64,000 bases of DNA from Tubulanus polymorphus. Its lineage: Eukaryota > Nemertea > Palaeonemertea > Tubulaniformes > Tubulanidae. The translations under genes and the position numbers were made by a program. The notes beneath the pieces are model-generated. The model made no database searches, was not told the origin of the DNA, and saw only the letters and a program-made list of their open reading frames with translations. Positions within the stretch are counted from its first letter, which is position 1; every line of letters starts with the position of its first letter. The stretch is from assembly GCF_964204645.1 (NCBI RefSeq), contig NC_134033.1, positions 4,369,731 through 4,433,730 on the forward strand, in the 5' to 3' direction. Shown piece by piece: positions 1 to 12,164 of the stretch.

Positions 1-625
1 ACACAGAGTCGAAACGTCTCTTAGTTTTTCTTCTAAGTGTGGGTTTATCAACTAACAGTATGAAGAGTTAGCCTATAGATAATGCTTTGGTACGATCCTC
101 AGGAAATGACGGAAATCGTTTTTCCATATCAACCACTTTTGAGGGTAGGTGCCGAATGGATGCTCCATCTTTTAGTTTTATGTAGGACCCAGTTTCATTA
201 ACTGAATATTTTGGTTTAATCGCTTTCAATGCGGAAAAAAATTCAAACTCAACCGCGATTTAAAGTTAGAGCTTTTTCATAAATCTCTTGCCGTTTTCGT
301 ATAAGCAAGTAAATTCCTTTAGGTAAGCGAAGTTGTTATTCAGCCATATGAACTGTTCAAACCCGTCAGTTTTACGGTACCGAGTATCCATTGTATTAAG
401 TACGCTTAATGCGGGTATCAGTTTGTATCCATGGAACCACATCGCTTCAAGCGATCACCATTGAAAGGCTGCTGATTGAATGTATCTTATGTCTGGTGTA
501 GTTCATTTTTTCCGGGGTGACCTCTGGTTCAAAAATATATTAGATTTTTAATTTTAGAAATATAACAGATTCAAAGTTCTAAATTCTAACATTCATTTGT
601 TCATAGATTTGATCATAGCAAAAAG

Positions 626-772
626 CCCCTGCCCCTGCCTCTGCGCCTGCCCCTGCGCCTGCCCCTGCGCCTGCGCCTGCGCCTGCCCCTGCCCCTGCCC
701 CTGCCCCTGCCGCTGCCCCTACCCCTGCCCCTGCCCCTGCGCCTACCTCTGCCTCTGCCTCTGCCTCCTCTC
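626..772. repeat. Hexanucleotide microsatellite (CCCCTG/CGCCTG type)
   Basis: About 24 degenerate 6-bp units of the form CCCCTG, CGCCTG and CCTCTG run head to tail. Long open frames exist on both strands (Cys-Pro on plus, Gly-Arg on minus), but they only reflect the repeat and no gene is called. Confidence 0.95.
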
Positions 773-858
773 CCTTTCCCTCTCCAATAATAAATATGAC
801 AGCTAGTGATAAACATCACGGTTAGATATATCGTTTCATAGCGATGTATAAATATTAC
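745..858 (+). repeat. Short duplicated segment, copy 1 (partner 62034-62150)
   Basis: The pyrimidine-rich tail of the microsatellite and the following ~85 bp, ending in 'agcgatgtataaatatt', recur almost unchanged at 62034-62150. One copy lies upstream of the first large receptor gene and the other downstream of the second, so it may mark the edges of an ancestral tandem duplication unit. Confidence 0.8.
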
Positions 859-1124
859 AAGAATTTTCGTCTCTCATCCAAATATGTTAAAAATCTAATG
901 GTTTTAGTCTCAGACAATAGAGCGGGTTACAACTAATACATGTAGTTTGTAAGATCTAATATGCAAAGTCAAGTTGTTTATATACCGATAAAACGTAAGA
1001 CTCTTCGTAACTATTGGAAATAAACACTTCGAACACAATAATTAGAATCATTACATTCAATGATGCCAGTCAAATTTCGATGGTTTAGCTTAAATTCAAT
1101 CGCAAATCACTGTTCACATTTGAT

Positions 1125-2175
1125 CCGAGTTCAGATTGAGTCAATTTGAAAAATCGGAAATTCTGAAAAAAGAAGTAAAAAAACCTGAAAATAGAGAGAA
1201 ACCCTGGAAAAAAAGAAGCATGACAGGATCCTGAAATAAAGATATAAGGCATAAGTAATAAACAAACTGCTATTTCTATATGTAGACCTAGAGACCCACA
1301 GGACCCTCGACGCAAATAGAACCCTATTTATTAATTAACGCATTTGATTTAAGATTGTATTAATATTCATGCACTCCTTTAACTTACTAACTCACCGAGT
1401 AAGTTCCTTAACTAACTTAACCTATAAAACATAATTTTAGCTGTTATTGTTTTTCTAACTTACAGTTTATCCAATCCTGTGCGTGTAATGAATGAATCCA
1501 ATGATCATCCTTGAGTCAATTTGAATCCTTGTGTTTTAACAGTTTTTAGCACAGTTTATATAAATCCGGTAATTAGTTTGAGCGCGATTCCATTCCAACT
1601 AAATCCTGCACAAGAAGACAATTCAAATCCATTTAATTTCCAGTAACAGCTAAGTTTTTGAGAACAGTTTATCTTTAATTCGTTTCAACACGATTCCATA
1701 CATGTTCACAAGAGGTGTCTACTTTTTACGGGAGACAGTTTGAGCACCTCTGTCCAGACTGGTAAACCATATACTATCGCGATAACCTCTAGGTGTGAAC
1801 ATACACGGACACCCAAATGTAATAATCTGTGCGAACGACAAGAATTTTCGAACACAATGACGTTCCATATTTCATATTATCTAACTATCGGGGTCACTGG
1901 TCATAATCCATCTCCGCTCTATAAACTGCGCGGTGACTCTAGTGAAGATATCAATCCATTCTGAACTGCATGAAGTATGTATCAACTTATAGTATGAATC
2001 AGACACTAGCAATATCTAATAGCAGTTGATTTGATTTGAAAATTCAATAATCAAATTTGATAATGCCGCTAACACCAGGTCGTGCTCACAAAACATTACC
2101 ATCTTTGATAGAACGCATAATTAGTCATACTCGACGATGATTGGCTAATTGGTACGAAATATGCATATTCTAAAC
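1125..2175 (+). repeat. Dispersed ~2.1-kb repeat, 3' half, copy A
   Basis: This stretch matches 28450-29492 and 52540-53545 throughout, with small indels. Shared landmarks are 'ataaagatataaggcataa', 'taactcaccgagtaagttcc' and the end 'tacgaaatatgcata'. It lacks the 5' half of the unit. In copies A and C it runs directly into the upstream region of a large receptor gene; in copy B it does not. No terminal inverted repeats or transposase were seen. Confidence 0.85.
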
Positions 2176-2597
2176 AGGCTGAAACCAGCTTCGATGCGAC
2201 CCGCGCGTCACGTGGGCATTTGACACATTTCACGTGACTTTTCTCATTTTCTCCTGAAGGTCATTGAATCTGTATCGGAATCTGTTCATTTCAGATATAC
2301 AGTAAACCCCGAATCCTAACAAAAATTATTTCCTGATTTCCTGATATATTTCACGACCATTATCTCGGACGTCGCTTACCTCGGAGCGAAAAACTGATAA
2401 AAGAAGAAATGAGAACACGCGCCATCGAAATATCATCAGTGTTGTTTATGGTTTCGTGAAATTTTTTTCAAATTAGTGATTTTATCGATTTAGTTGCGCG
2501 ACACGTTCATTGAGAGCTGTGTTTATATGAACGTTAGAACTGGACGCGCGTCGGAGAGACACAAACGATCAGTTTAATTGTGTTATACAATGTAACT

Positions 2598-2729
2598 TTA
2601 TTCAAATATCGTGAACCCGTTTTCTAGAAGACTAATTATAACTCCAAAATACGTTATCGGTATTTGCTGCATTTGTTGGCTCGTTATAAGCACAGTTTAT
2701 ATTCTACCGCTGTCGTCGTCGTCTTACTT
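2598..2729 (+). pseudogene. Relic of receptor exon (TM4 region) upstream of gene A
   Basis: About 130 bp match the coding DNA for the second intracellular loop and TM4 of the adjacent receptor (8873-9005), including 'tacgttatcggtatttgctg' and a serine-codon run. The match starts and stops abruptly and lies about 430 bp upstream of the start codon. An equivalent fragment sits upstream of gene B (53950-54080), so it predates the gene duplication. Confidence 0.85.
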
Positions 2730-3160
2730 GGTTGGTGTTGGTTCTCCGAAAAGTCAATAGCGAACAAGTCCATACCCGCTACAACACGAAGTGCTTAGAG
2801 ACGCAGAATATTTTGAGGTATAGAGAGAAAATGTCATCGAATATTATCAAAAACTGAACGCAGTTCGGGAGCGACAGTAAATATATTTTAGAGAAATAAT
2901 TGCACATAATTATAAACACGATATATTGAAACACGTCTAAATTTAGAAACCGCGGTAATTACTGAAAGTTTCACAAATACGAGACTGACGCCAGTTTGAT
3001 AGGAGATTTTTTTAACAAAATAATTAGACTCTGATCCATTCGTCAACTTTTCATATTAGCGAATTCGTCATTACTTTGCAGCTACTCTTTAAAGGAATGT
3101 CCTGAAAACTTTGGAAATAGTTAGAAATGTGTTTGTTTTGAAGCGTAAATTGTGTTCAAT

Positions 3161-6100
3161 ATGCAGCGAATGAAAGCGTTGTTCGTAGTTTTACTGATCG
3201 CTTGCGGAGACTGTATATTTACGCGGGCCGATCGCGCAAACTCTGTCGAGGAAGCCGCGTCTGTTACAGTCAGTTCATCTTGTAACAACACTCAATACTC
3301 CGTCGATTCTACGTCTGGTTACATCGTTTCACCGAACTATCCGTCGTTAGTGCGCGGTGTTGAATGTCGTTGGTTCGTCAACAGCTCTTTACCGGGAAGT
3401 TTTCTCGTTCAAGTTTACTACGACATCGATCCGTCGATATTCTGTAACGAAAACTACCTTCTCGTCGGTGAGTCCGACAACAAACTCTGCGCTACCGGAA
3501 GAAAACAACTAGATATCCGCAGTAACGATTTGATTTCGTTGTTGTTTAGGAGTAACGTCGATGGAGCGCGAGGTAGTCGGGTTTATATCATATATCGTTT
3601 TGAAGAACAGAGTCCCTTGAAATTGTTACAACATGAATGCAACAAATATTCAGTAAAAGAATTACCAACTCAAACAGGTTATGAATTCATGCTTTCTACC
3701 TCTCGGTGTAAATTGTTGTTGGAATGGATCGGGATGCCAGACGGGTTTGCAATGAATTTAACGTTTATACAGATAGATTTCAGATTAAGACCAGGCGAGG
3801 ATCCAATGAAAACTCGTCCTAAAATTTACGACGGATGGAACAGCACCAGTGAACCTATAGCTCTTGTACGAGAACAAACCGGACATCCACCTTCATCGTT
3901 TTATACTAAAACTAATAAAGCCCGCATTGAATTTGAAAATAGGAATTTGTTTCAGTCGCGGTTAATCGCGCAAGGTTATAAAATATCAGATTGGAACATC
4001 TCTAACCCGTTAATTCAAGTCTATAATAAATCAGGACTGCTCACTACTATTGATGGAATACCACATATAGTAACTCAGTCTAAACACTTATACTGCTGGT
4101 CTATCACAGTCGAGGTTCTGCAGTATGTCGTCTTCAACTGGACACGTGATCTCGTCTCGTCACCAGGTGTCGTTGGTGTATATAAACAGGAAGGGTTACG
4201 TATTGTGAGAACCGATATATTACTCAGTTATAACAATCTTAAATCTCTGAGTGTAAAATCAGACGGATTTCTCTTGATTTTGTGCGTTATAGCGACTTCA
4301 GATTATTTAAGATCGAATCCGAAAATAGAATTTGAATTGAAATCAACGACAATAACAGACGTCTACGTTAACAAGCCAAGGATATTGGTAAGTTTTACAA
4401 AATGTCGTGGTAATTCGTTTTTTTTCTAATTATCTATGATTTAGATTATCATATTGACGGATTTGACCAGTGAAATCTGGGATAACCACGTCATGTGCAT
4501 TTTGGCATAATACATCAGGTTCCCGGAAGATGAAAACGATAGTAACAATGAACTCATTCCCGCTATGTCAACTATCCATTGGTTAACTGTAACCAAATTT
4601 TGGGCATTTGGCCCAAGAAATGCATGTTTACACGGACTAATTGTAATGATAAGCTGGAGAATTGTAACACCTCAAACTATAATTGATATTTCTATCCAAT
4701 TTAGGTGAATTTTATACTGCCATTTTATTCTTATGCAATTCAGTAATCGATTCTCTTACATTTTAGAGACCAAACGCACCGACTTCAATACCAGCTAATC
4801 GACTGTTCCCGAGTTCAAAGAATGCATTGTATCGTGTAACTACATTACAACTAAAGTGGAAAGTGAACATCTATGAAGAACGGCTGAAACTAGCAGTGCT
4901 ATCAGAAAACTGTGATCGAGTTGGTTTTTATATATTTGATGGTAGTAATTTCACAGCTAGACGCTATGGTCCGTATTGTCCTGGTTCATACTACGGTCGA
5001 TCTGTCGTCAGCCTGATTACATCAGGTGGACCGGTTACTGTAGTAGCATACGCTTATTACTATAGCAATAAGTTAACAGTTGGTAGCTCATCTCTTAATT
5101 TTGCTCCTACTGATTGTGATGGTTATGTTCTACATGAAGAAGAACGTCAGATCAAGATGATGTCACACTGTCTCGTGATTACACCTGAAAATCGACGCCT
5201 TCACTTGAAAAATATTCACATATTATCAGAACACGAATATCAAATTGATCGATGTTTTCCCAAGATGTCAAGGTCATGTGATCAGTTTCTGAGTTTGAGT
5301 AATCAGTTTCTTAATAACAATCTGGTATTAAACACTGCAGATTTCACAGTTAATGAGTTTGGATTTTGGCAGCGACCATTAATAGTTAAACTACGTCGTA
5401 AATGTCTAGTGGTGAAAAATACTCAAAGTAATACTGGTATGCTTGTCCCAGTAGTGAGAAAAGATGATGAATGTGGACTTGTGCAGTCACCGAACTACCC
5501 GGGTTGGGCAGGACGTACATCAAAATCTATTTCCTATAGACTTGAAAACCCAAAACAGCAAAACATACTTCAACATTACAGATTAATTATCAAATTTGTT
5601 GGATCAGTTTCATGCGAAACAAGCAACGTGGGTGAGAACGATCCGATTTATTACATACAATCAATAAACTACTACATTTTCCTCAACGGAAAATATTTGA
5701 AAACTAAAAAAAGACAACATGAAATCAAAATATGTGAAAGTAACGCGGTTCGTGGACTTATATTTCATAGTTTAAAAGATAATGCTCTGCATTTTGAAGT
5801 GAAGAATGAAATCCCAACCTTTCAAATACAATACACTTTACACGAGTCGTTACCGATTCAAGATTCCGATGATTTTTACTGTGAACAGGGATTTCTGGAT
5901 TCCGGAATTTCCTGCATCACATTCATCAGAGATGAACGTCTGAATTGGGAGAACGCTGAAATATACTGTAGACAGAAGTACGCGGGACATCTACTCAGTA
6001 TCAACTCAGAACAGGAAATGATTTCCATCAAAAGATTATTCGCTACACAACTTCTCCGAATGGCGTACTCATTAAAAGCGCTCATAATGATGATTGGATT

Positions 6101-9100
6101 AAAATGGCAGGTAAAATGAATGTATACAAATATGAATAAGAAAAGGGAGATTTTTTATAAATGAAATAATATTCTTTTTTACAAAACAGAATGATGGTTA
6201 TTACACGTGGACTGACGGTAAACCATTGAGCTACACAGAGTGGTATAAACCTGTCATTAATGAAACGATACCAGAAGTTATTCGAGGATTGATATCTCCG
6301 CTAAGGAAACAACCGATAAATGACGTCAATATGCCGTGTACGGCGATGATACTGAATAATCCACGAGGATCCGCGAACTGGGTTCGATTCCCGTGTCAAA
6401 TCGAGGAGACGCACACGACATTCATTTGTGAATCTGAGAGAATCGACATCAAAAACAAACACAATTATACGATAAACAATGCGAACAATTCAACAAATAC
6501 AAACTTAAATAAAACCATAGATCGAATGATTCGTAATGATACTTTAATTAATTCAACCTGTCCAAGAGGTTGGGTAACTATTTCTGGACAATGTTATCAA
6601 ATACTAACCGACTGGAAAAACTATCGAGGTTTGAATATTCGGAGTGCTAGAAAAATGTGTAACAGCATCCGCGCCGAGATAGTAAGACTCACTTCAAACA
6701 CGGAAAGCGATATCAAACATTTTCTAAGCAGATTTCAATATCGACACCAATTTGGCGCTATAATGACAACTGACCGAGACGGATTTAAAGCTATCGAACC
6801 ATTGGTGACCAGAAATGAAATTACGTATATTCAATCAGTTAAATGGTTATTGAAACCTTTCGATGATACAAAAGATAAAGTGCATTCCGTGTTGTGTACC
6901 TATAATGTAACTGGTGAAGAGTTATTTTCTATGAGCGGTTGTAAATCGTGGCAGTTTGAATGTAACGATCAAAGATGTATCAGCGACCATCGCGTATGTG
7001 ATACCAGACACGACTGTCAACACGGTGAAGATGAACTCGATTGTACGGATATCAATTTACACAGTCAGTTCCGCTGTAACGATGGACAGGTTATATCGAT
7101 TAGCGGTTTCTGTGACTTCGTGAGAGATTGCGTCGATGGCTCGGATGAGAACTCGTGCTTTCATCCAACGTGTTTATCTACGCAATATCGCTGTTCTAAT
7201 CACCAATGCATCGATAGGTATAAACGATGTGACGGACTAGCCAACTGTAAAGACGGCTCCGATGAGATAGGGTGCATAGTTGAACTGTGTCAGGGGTTCT
7301 CATGCGCGGACGGTGGATGTATTAGTTCTCAGTTGTATCGGGATGGTGTCGTGGATTGTAGCGGAAGTCTCGAAGAAGACGAATTGGTAACTAATATGAC
7401 AGTGGATCCCGAGGTTTACTGTAATAATGACAATCACTGTACGACTCGTTTCACGGACCTGTGTAAGGAATCGGATGAACAAAGATGTTCGTTCAATTCT
7501 CCTCGCTGTTATTCCCGACACGAAAGGTGTATTTTAGAAAGGATGCCGATTGGTTTCCCGGTATGTAGAAATCTTGAACATATACTCGCGTGTAATGACT
7601 TCGAATGCGCGGCTGGTACTGTAAAATGTCCGGCATCTTACTGTATACCGATCAGACACGTTTGTGACGGTCGATCCGATTGTCCTAATTCAGAAGATGA
7701 ACGAAACTGCGAGACTTGGTCGTGTCCGGGAATGTTTAAATGTGGCCAGGAAAATCGATGTATTCCGCAATCTGAAGTTTGTGACGGTGTCGTTAATTGT
7801 AAATATAACTCGGATGACGAGTCATACTGTAAGGTCACGTGTCCCGAACGTTGTAATTGCCGGGGTCATTTCATCGATTGTGAAAATGCTCTTTTATCAG
7901 ATATTACTGGTCGTTTTATAGAATCAACTCGGGTTTTGATTTTGTCGAATAACCGAGTCGTATTTAACGAGTCGACATTCAACTCTTTCATATATCTTCG
8001 TTTTCTCGATGTTTCGGGCAATAATTTGTCTTACATCGTTCCAAACGCATTTTCTAATCTAAACAATCTATACACATTAGAACTTACCCACAACCGCATT
8101 ACATCATTATCTGCTAATACATTCGCAGGTTTGATCGGTTTGAAAGAACTATTTCTTATCGGAAATCCGCTGCAACATTTAGAAGACGGTAGTTTCCGAG
8201 GTCTGACGTCACTTACTGTTCTCGATCTTCACGGACTTTCTATATCGGGTCTCGGTGAAAATGTATTTAAAGGTTTATCCGCATTACAGTCGTTAAATAT
8301 CAGCAGTAATAGAATCCATTACATTTCGAGCTATGCATTTGCTGGATTAGTTGGACTTGAAATTCTAGACCTCGTCAAAAATGCCGAAGTAATATTTGTA
8401 AAAAGAAACGTTCTTGGCGATCTAACATCATTGAAATACCTCGCTTCGGATGCATACAAATTTTGCTGCATGGCTCCGATTGTTGATCGATGTCTTCCCG
8501 AAGCTGATCAATTTTCGACCTGCTCTGACCTGATGGGTAACGCTGTACTGAGGGCCATCATCTGGATGATCGCGTCTTTCAGTTTTCTCGCTAACAGTAT
8601 CGTTATTGTATTTCGCGTTCAAGCTTTGCGGATGGAATCCTCCGGAACACGTAACACATCTTCAGATATCATCATCATAAATATTGCCGGTTGTGATCTT
8701 CTGATGTCGGTCTATTTGTTTTTGATCGCAGGAGCTGACCACGCCTTTCAAGACGTTTATTATCTGAATTCTGAAACCTGGACGGATAGCTCATTATGCC
8801 GTCTCTCCGGGGTTATTGTCACCGTTTCGTGCGAAGGTTCCTTGACTTTTCTTTTATTTTTAACTCGTCAGAGATATTCAAATATCGTCAACCCATTTTC
8901 TAGAAGTCCAATTATAACTGCAAAATACGTTATCGGTATTTGTTGCATTTGTTGGCTCGTTTTAAGCACAGTTTCTAGTCTACCGCTGTCATCGTCGTCT
9001 TACTTCGGAGACAATTTTTACGGTACAACCGGAGTTTGTTTGCCTATGAATTTACTGACGATCGACGTCAATGGTTGGGTCTATTCATTCGCTATTTTTG

Positions 9101-9459
9101 CCTTGCTTAATGCGGTCATTCTGGCTACGATAATGATAACGTACGCTCAGATGTATAGACTCGTTTCTGGAAGTAGGTCGGGCTCGGGTAGAGCCGATCC
9201 TACCGAACTGGTTTTAGCTCGAAGGAGTTTAGTAATCAATCTTTGTAATTTATTTTGCTGGCTACCGATAATAATCGTTCAGTTTTGCGCTGTATTTTCG
9301 GTCGAGATACCGAACCAGGTGGCTGCTTGGCTGGCCGTTCTATTTTTACCGATCAACTCGTCTCTGAATCCGCTTCTTTATACAATACTAACTATCGATG
9401 TGAAATCTATTCGTGAACGCAATAAACGACGACTAGGATTGACGACATCCAGTAAATAA
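3161..9459 (+). CDS. CUB/C-type lectin/LDLa/LRR rhodopsin-class GPCR, copy A
   Basis: This is a probable cell-surface receptor coupling a large lectin-like ectodomain to a G protein. Three exons join in phase 0: 3161-4387, 4767-6110 and 6190-9459, with donors gtaagt and gtaaaa. The product is about 1,946 residues. The start is the ATG at 3161, followed by a hydrophobic signal peptide. Domains in order are: CUB (~41-150, with SPNYP), a long linker, a second CUB-like segment (~645-765, again SPNYP), C-type lectin domain 1 spanning the exon 2/3 junction (~780-940; YTWTDGKPLSYTEW), lectin domain 2 (~981-1093), about six LDLa modules (~1108-1405; repeated DGSDE/SDE acidic motifs), an LRR N-cap and LRRs (~1408-1600), and seven helices (~1643-1934). 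TM3 ends in TRQRY instead of DRY, and TM7 has NPLLY. The LDLa-LRR-7TM half resembles snail GRL101 and the relaxin-receptor group. Ligand unknown. A possible AATAAA overlaps the stop codon. Confidence 0.9.
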
Positions 9460-10929
9460 ACAATATAAAGCTATATCTATGTTAAATATTTATTTTTCTC
9501 GTACGAATCCGATTCATTGAAACAAACCGTTTCATTATTCCAAGACGTTTTGTCTCAAATTTCTCTAATCGATTTAATGCGATTTTGAAAAAGATTCAAT
9601 TCAAGCAATGCGTATTCAAAGTAAACATTTCAAGTCGGCTCAATCGATTTCTAAAAATCCGGTGTAGTTACTGTTTATTCAACTCAAGAAAAATATCCGA
9701 TCACCTGACATCTCTACTTTTAGAGGTTTTAACATAAAATAAGAATGATTTGACATCAAATCATTTGATATTCTGATCTTTTATAATAGTTTGTTATCCT
9801 TCGGATTTGTCGAGAAACTACTCTCAAATATGAATTGAAGTCTTCGAAAATAGAAGTTTATTGAAAATGAATAATTAATTATTCCGATTTTGAGAGTTTT
9901 TCGATATCTACGGTATAGCTCTTTAAAATAGTAAAAACTACTCTCAAATAGTATACTATTGGAAAGTAGTTACTACTATTTTTACGACTATAGTGACTGT
10001 CGTAGTTAGATCCGCAAACCAAATCAAATCAGTTCGATCAAACCGGTCTGAGCAGTTGTATTTATTTCAGTAAACCTTAATCGTTTATGCTAAATTAATG
10101 CGTCTTAGGAAACGGTCCAATCGAAACCCATGCATTGACTGGTAATGATTTACGACGATTACGATTGGATATCAATTTTTTATTTCCAACGAAATCAACA
10201 ACATATTACAAACCACAAATCTTTTGTATTTGAAGTTTTAGTTCAGTAGAGCGCGGTTCATAATTTTAAACGAAATTTACCCGATACATATTTCGTGGCC
10301 TATTTAGCTACTTCGCGTCATAGTTTCATTACCGGTTCGAACCCGGGACCCGGTGATCGTGGACGGCTTACATAATGTCCTGTTTCTCTGAACGGCAGGA
10401 ATACTGTTTAAGAGGTGACCGGGTTGTCGATGATAAATGAAATAAGAGTTGAACGTTGGAAAATATCGTGAAGTAAAGCAAACGTTTTCAAACTAGTTTT
10501 TTGACCCAAACCCGGGAGTTTCGTTTTTGACAACGAAACAACTGTTACAATAATGTTTAATGTACATTGATATAGTATAAGGGGTTCTGTGTGATTCGAT
10601 GTGCACTACGTCAAGTGAGCGTTTGAGCATGTTTATTTGTAGTTAGATATTAAGAGGCCGGCTTGATCTGGAGCCCTACACTATGATTATATAAGCTAGA
10701 ATCAGGGTTGTCAAGAAGCCTTATGTTAATCTCCCAATCAGTAAAACGTAAAACCCAGTCACTTTATAGGTTACTCACACAGGGACTTGTTTACCCGATG
10801 AAGCCACTATACTAGTAGCAAAACTCGTATCTAAATAAGACAAAAATACACTACGCTGTCTTTATATATTTCACTGAATAAACAAAAATGTTGTATGAAA
10901 CTTGAAATCAGTGGTTATCTGACTGAATC
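9460..10929. other. Intergenic, no gene seen
   Basis: AT-rich sequence with no long or domain-bearing open frame. A small hairpin lies near 9749 ('atttgacatcaaat'). A TTCGAA-centred stretch near 10337-10352 resembles a pol III B box, but no tRNA fold could be drawn around it. Confidence 0.6.
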
Positions 10930-11922
10930 TCTACAGCGGATTTGCATACAGAAATATTCGCGAATTTCTCGTCGCAGTAAAAGATATATGTATACCACAA
11001 AATTACACATTTGATATATTAGTATGGATACCGTTACCGAACTAGCAGTTAATCGTCTCAAAAGTGCGCTTAAAAACTATACAACTGTGACTAGATTGGA
11101 AGCAGGATGGTTTTGCATTTTTTTAATAAGTCATACAGAAATTATCTGTGTTTCTGTGAGACTTGTAAAAATGTAGTAATAGTGGAAGGAAGTGTAAATA
11201 TTGCGAATGCGAGTGAAACTGTTACAAGCATTATTGTCGTGCGTTTTGATTTTGTAGATTTCTGATCGGACGAAAACAATTACGAATCTCTAAATAACTG
11301 ATGTATTTTAACAGAACTTGATGTTAGTAGAATTAAATGTAAAATGTAAATATGAATGACAATTATGGGGAAAAATTTAATTTGGTCAAATAATTCGCGG
11401 TAACATCCGAAAAACTGATCGGTAAAATGTAGCGACAAAGAAGATGATATAACCAGCGAATTCACTGCAGTAATTATCAACATAGTAAATCTAGCGAATA
11501 TCGGTGTACATCAAACGAGATGTGAACGGGAAGAGCACAAATGCCGCACGCTCTAGATATATGGCTATTATTAACCACGAACTATTGCTTGCTGCGAGTA
11601 TGATTACAAATTCATAAATTTGACAACTGATCAGTGAATCCATGATGAATATAGGCTCATCTCAAACGCGCAAGAGAACAAACTGTAAAATGGGCATCAG
11701 CGTAAAACTGATACAGTACATAAAATCACTGATTGACAATACGATCAGATAGTTAGCTTAGAAAGTAGCTGAATTTCAAAATGTTCAAATAAGATCAGGG
11801 TAGGAGGAATGACCAATGATACAGTAAGGCAGACTCCGGACCTGTTCACTACAGACATGATGATAATGATTTAACTGATATAAGTTCGACCAATGTGCAT
11901 TAGAGTAGATTTCATTATTCAT
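10930..11922 (-). pseudogene. Pseudogene of the intronless GPCR at 42879-43829
   Basis: Read on the minus strand from 11922 the sequence follows the GPCR gene at 42879 from its ATG to near its C-terminus. Matching blocks are the N-terminus with 'gtctgtagtgaacaggtc', the TM2 region, the TM4-TM5 region (HFTDQFFGCY against HFSDQFFGCY) and the TM7/tail block ending 'gcgaatatttctgtat'. About 35 bp of the TM1-TM2 loop are deleted, the TM6 region (about 11020-11150) is scrambled, and there are frameshifts. The longest open piece is only 67 codons. As the parent has no introns, one cannot tell retrocopying from DNA duplication. Confidence 0.85.
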
Positions 11923-12164
11923 GAGGCTCGAAATTAGAATCGAATGGAAGTGTAACTGTCCTGTAAGATTTATTCTTAATAGCGAATAGAAAATCTATTC
12001 TCCGAAATCTAACACAATCTACTGGTATGTTGTGAAACTTACTGCGTGAAATAAAAATTCAACTTAGTCAAATGAAAATACACAACATGCGAGAATTCAT
12101 CGTATTTAAAAACATTTGAACGGGTTAAATGTATCTCAGTTCTATACACAGGAATTACAGGTAA
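11923..12164. other. Short spacer, nothing recognised
   Basis: AT-rich sequence between the GPCR pseudogene and the minisatellite, with no feature that could be supported. Confidence 0.5.

Noticed and set aside
597-819. Cys-Pro-rich and Gly-Arg-rich open frames
   Set aside because: Both are translations of a hexanucleotide microsatellite in opposite directions.
6226-9459. Treating the 1,077-codon frame as a separate gene
   Set aside because: It opens at a TTG within a lectin motif; an acceptor at 6189/6190 and phase-0 continuity with 4767-6110 show that it is the third exon of a larger gene.
10325-10385. Possible tRNA gene around a TTCGAA B-box-like sequence
   Set aside because: No A box at the right distance and no cloverleaf could be drawn on either strand.
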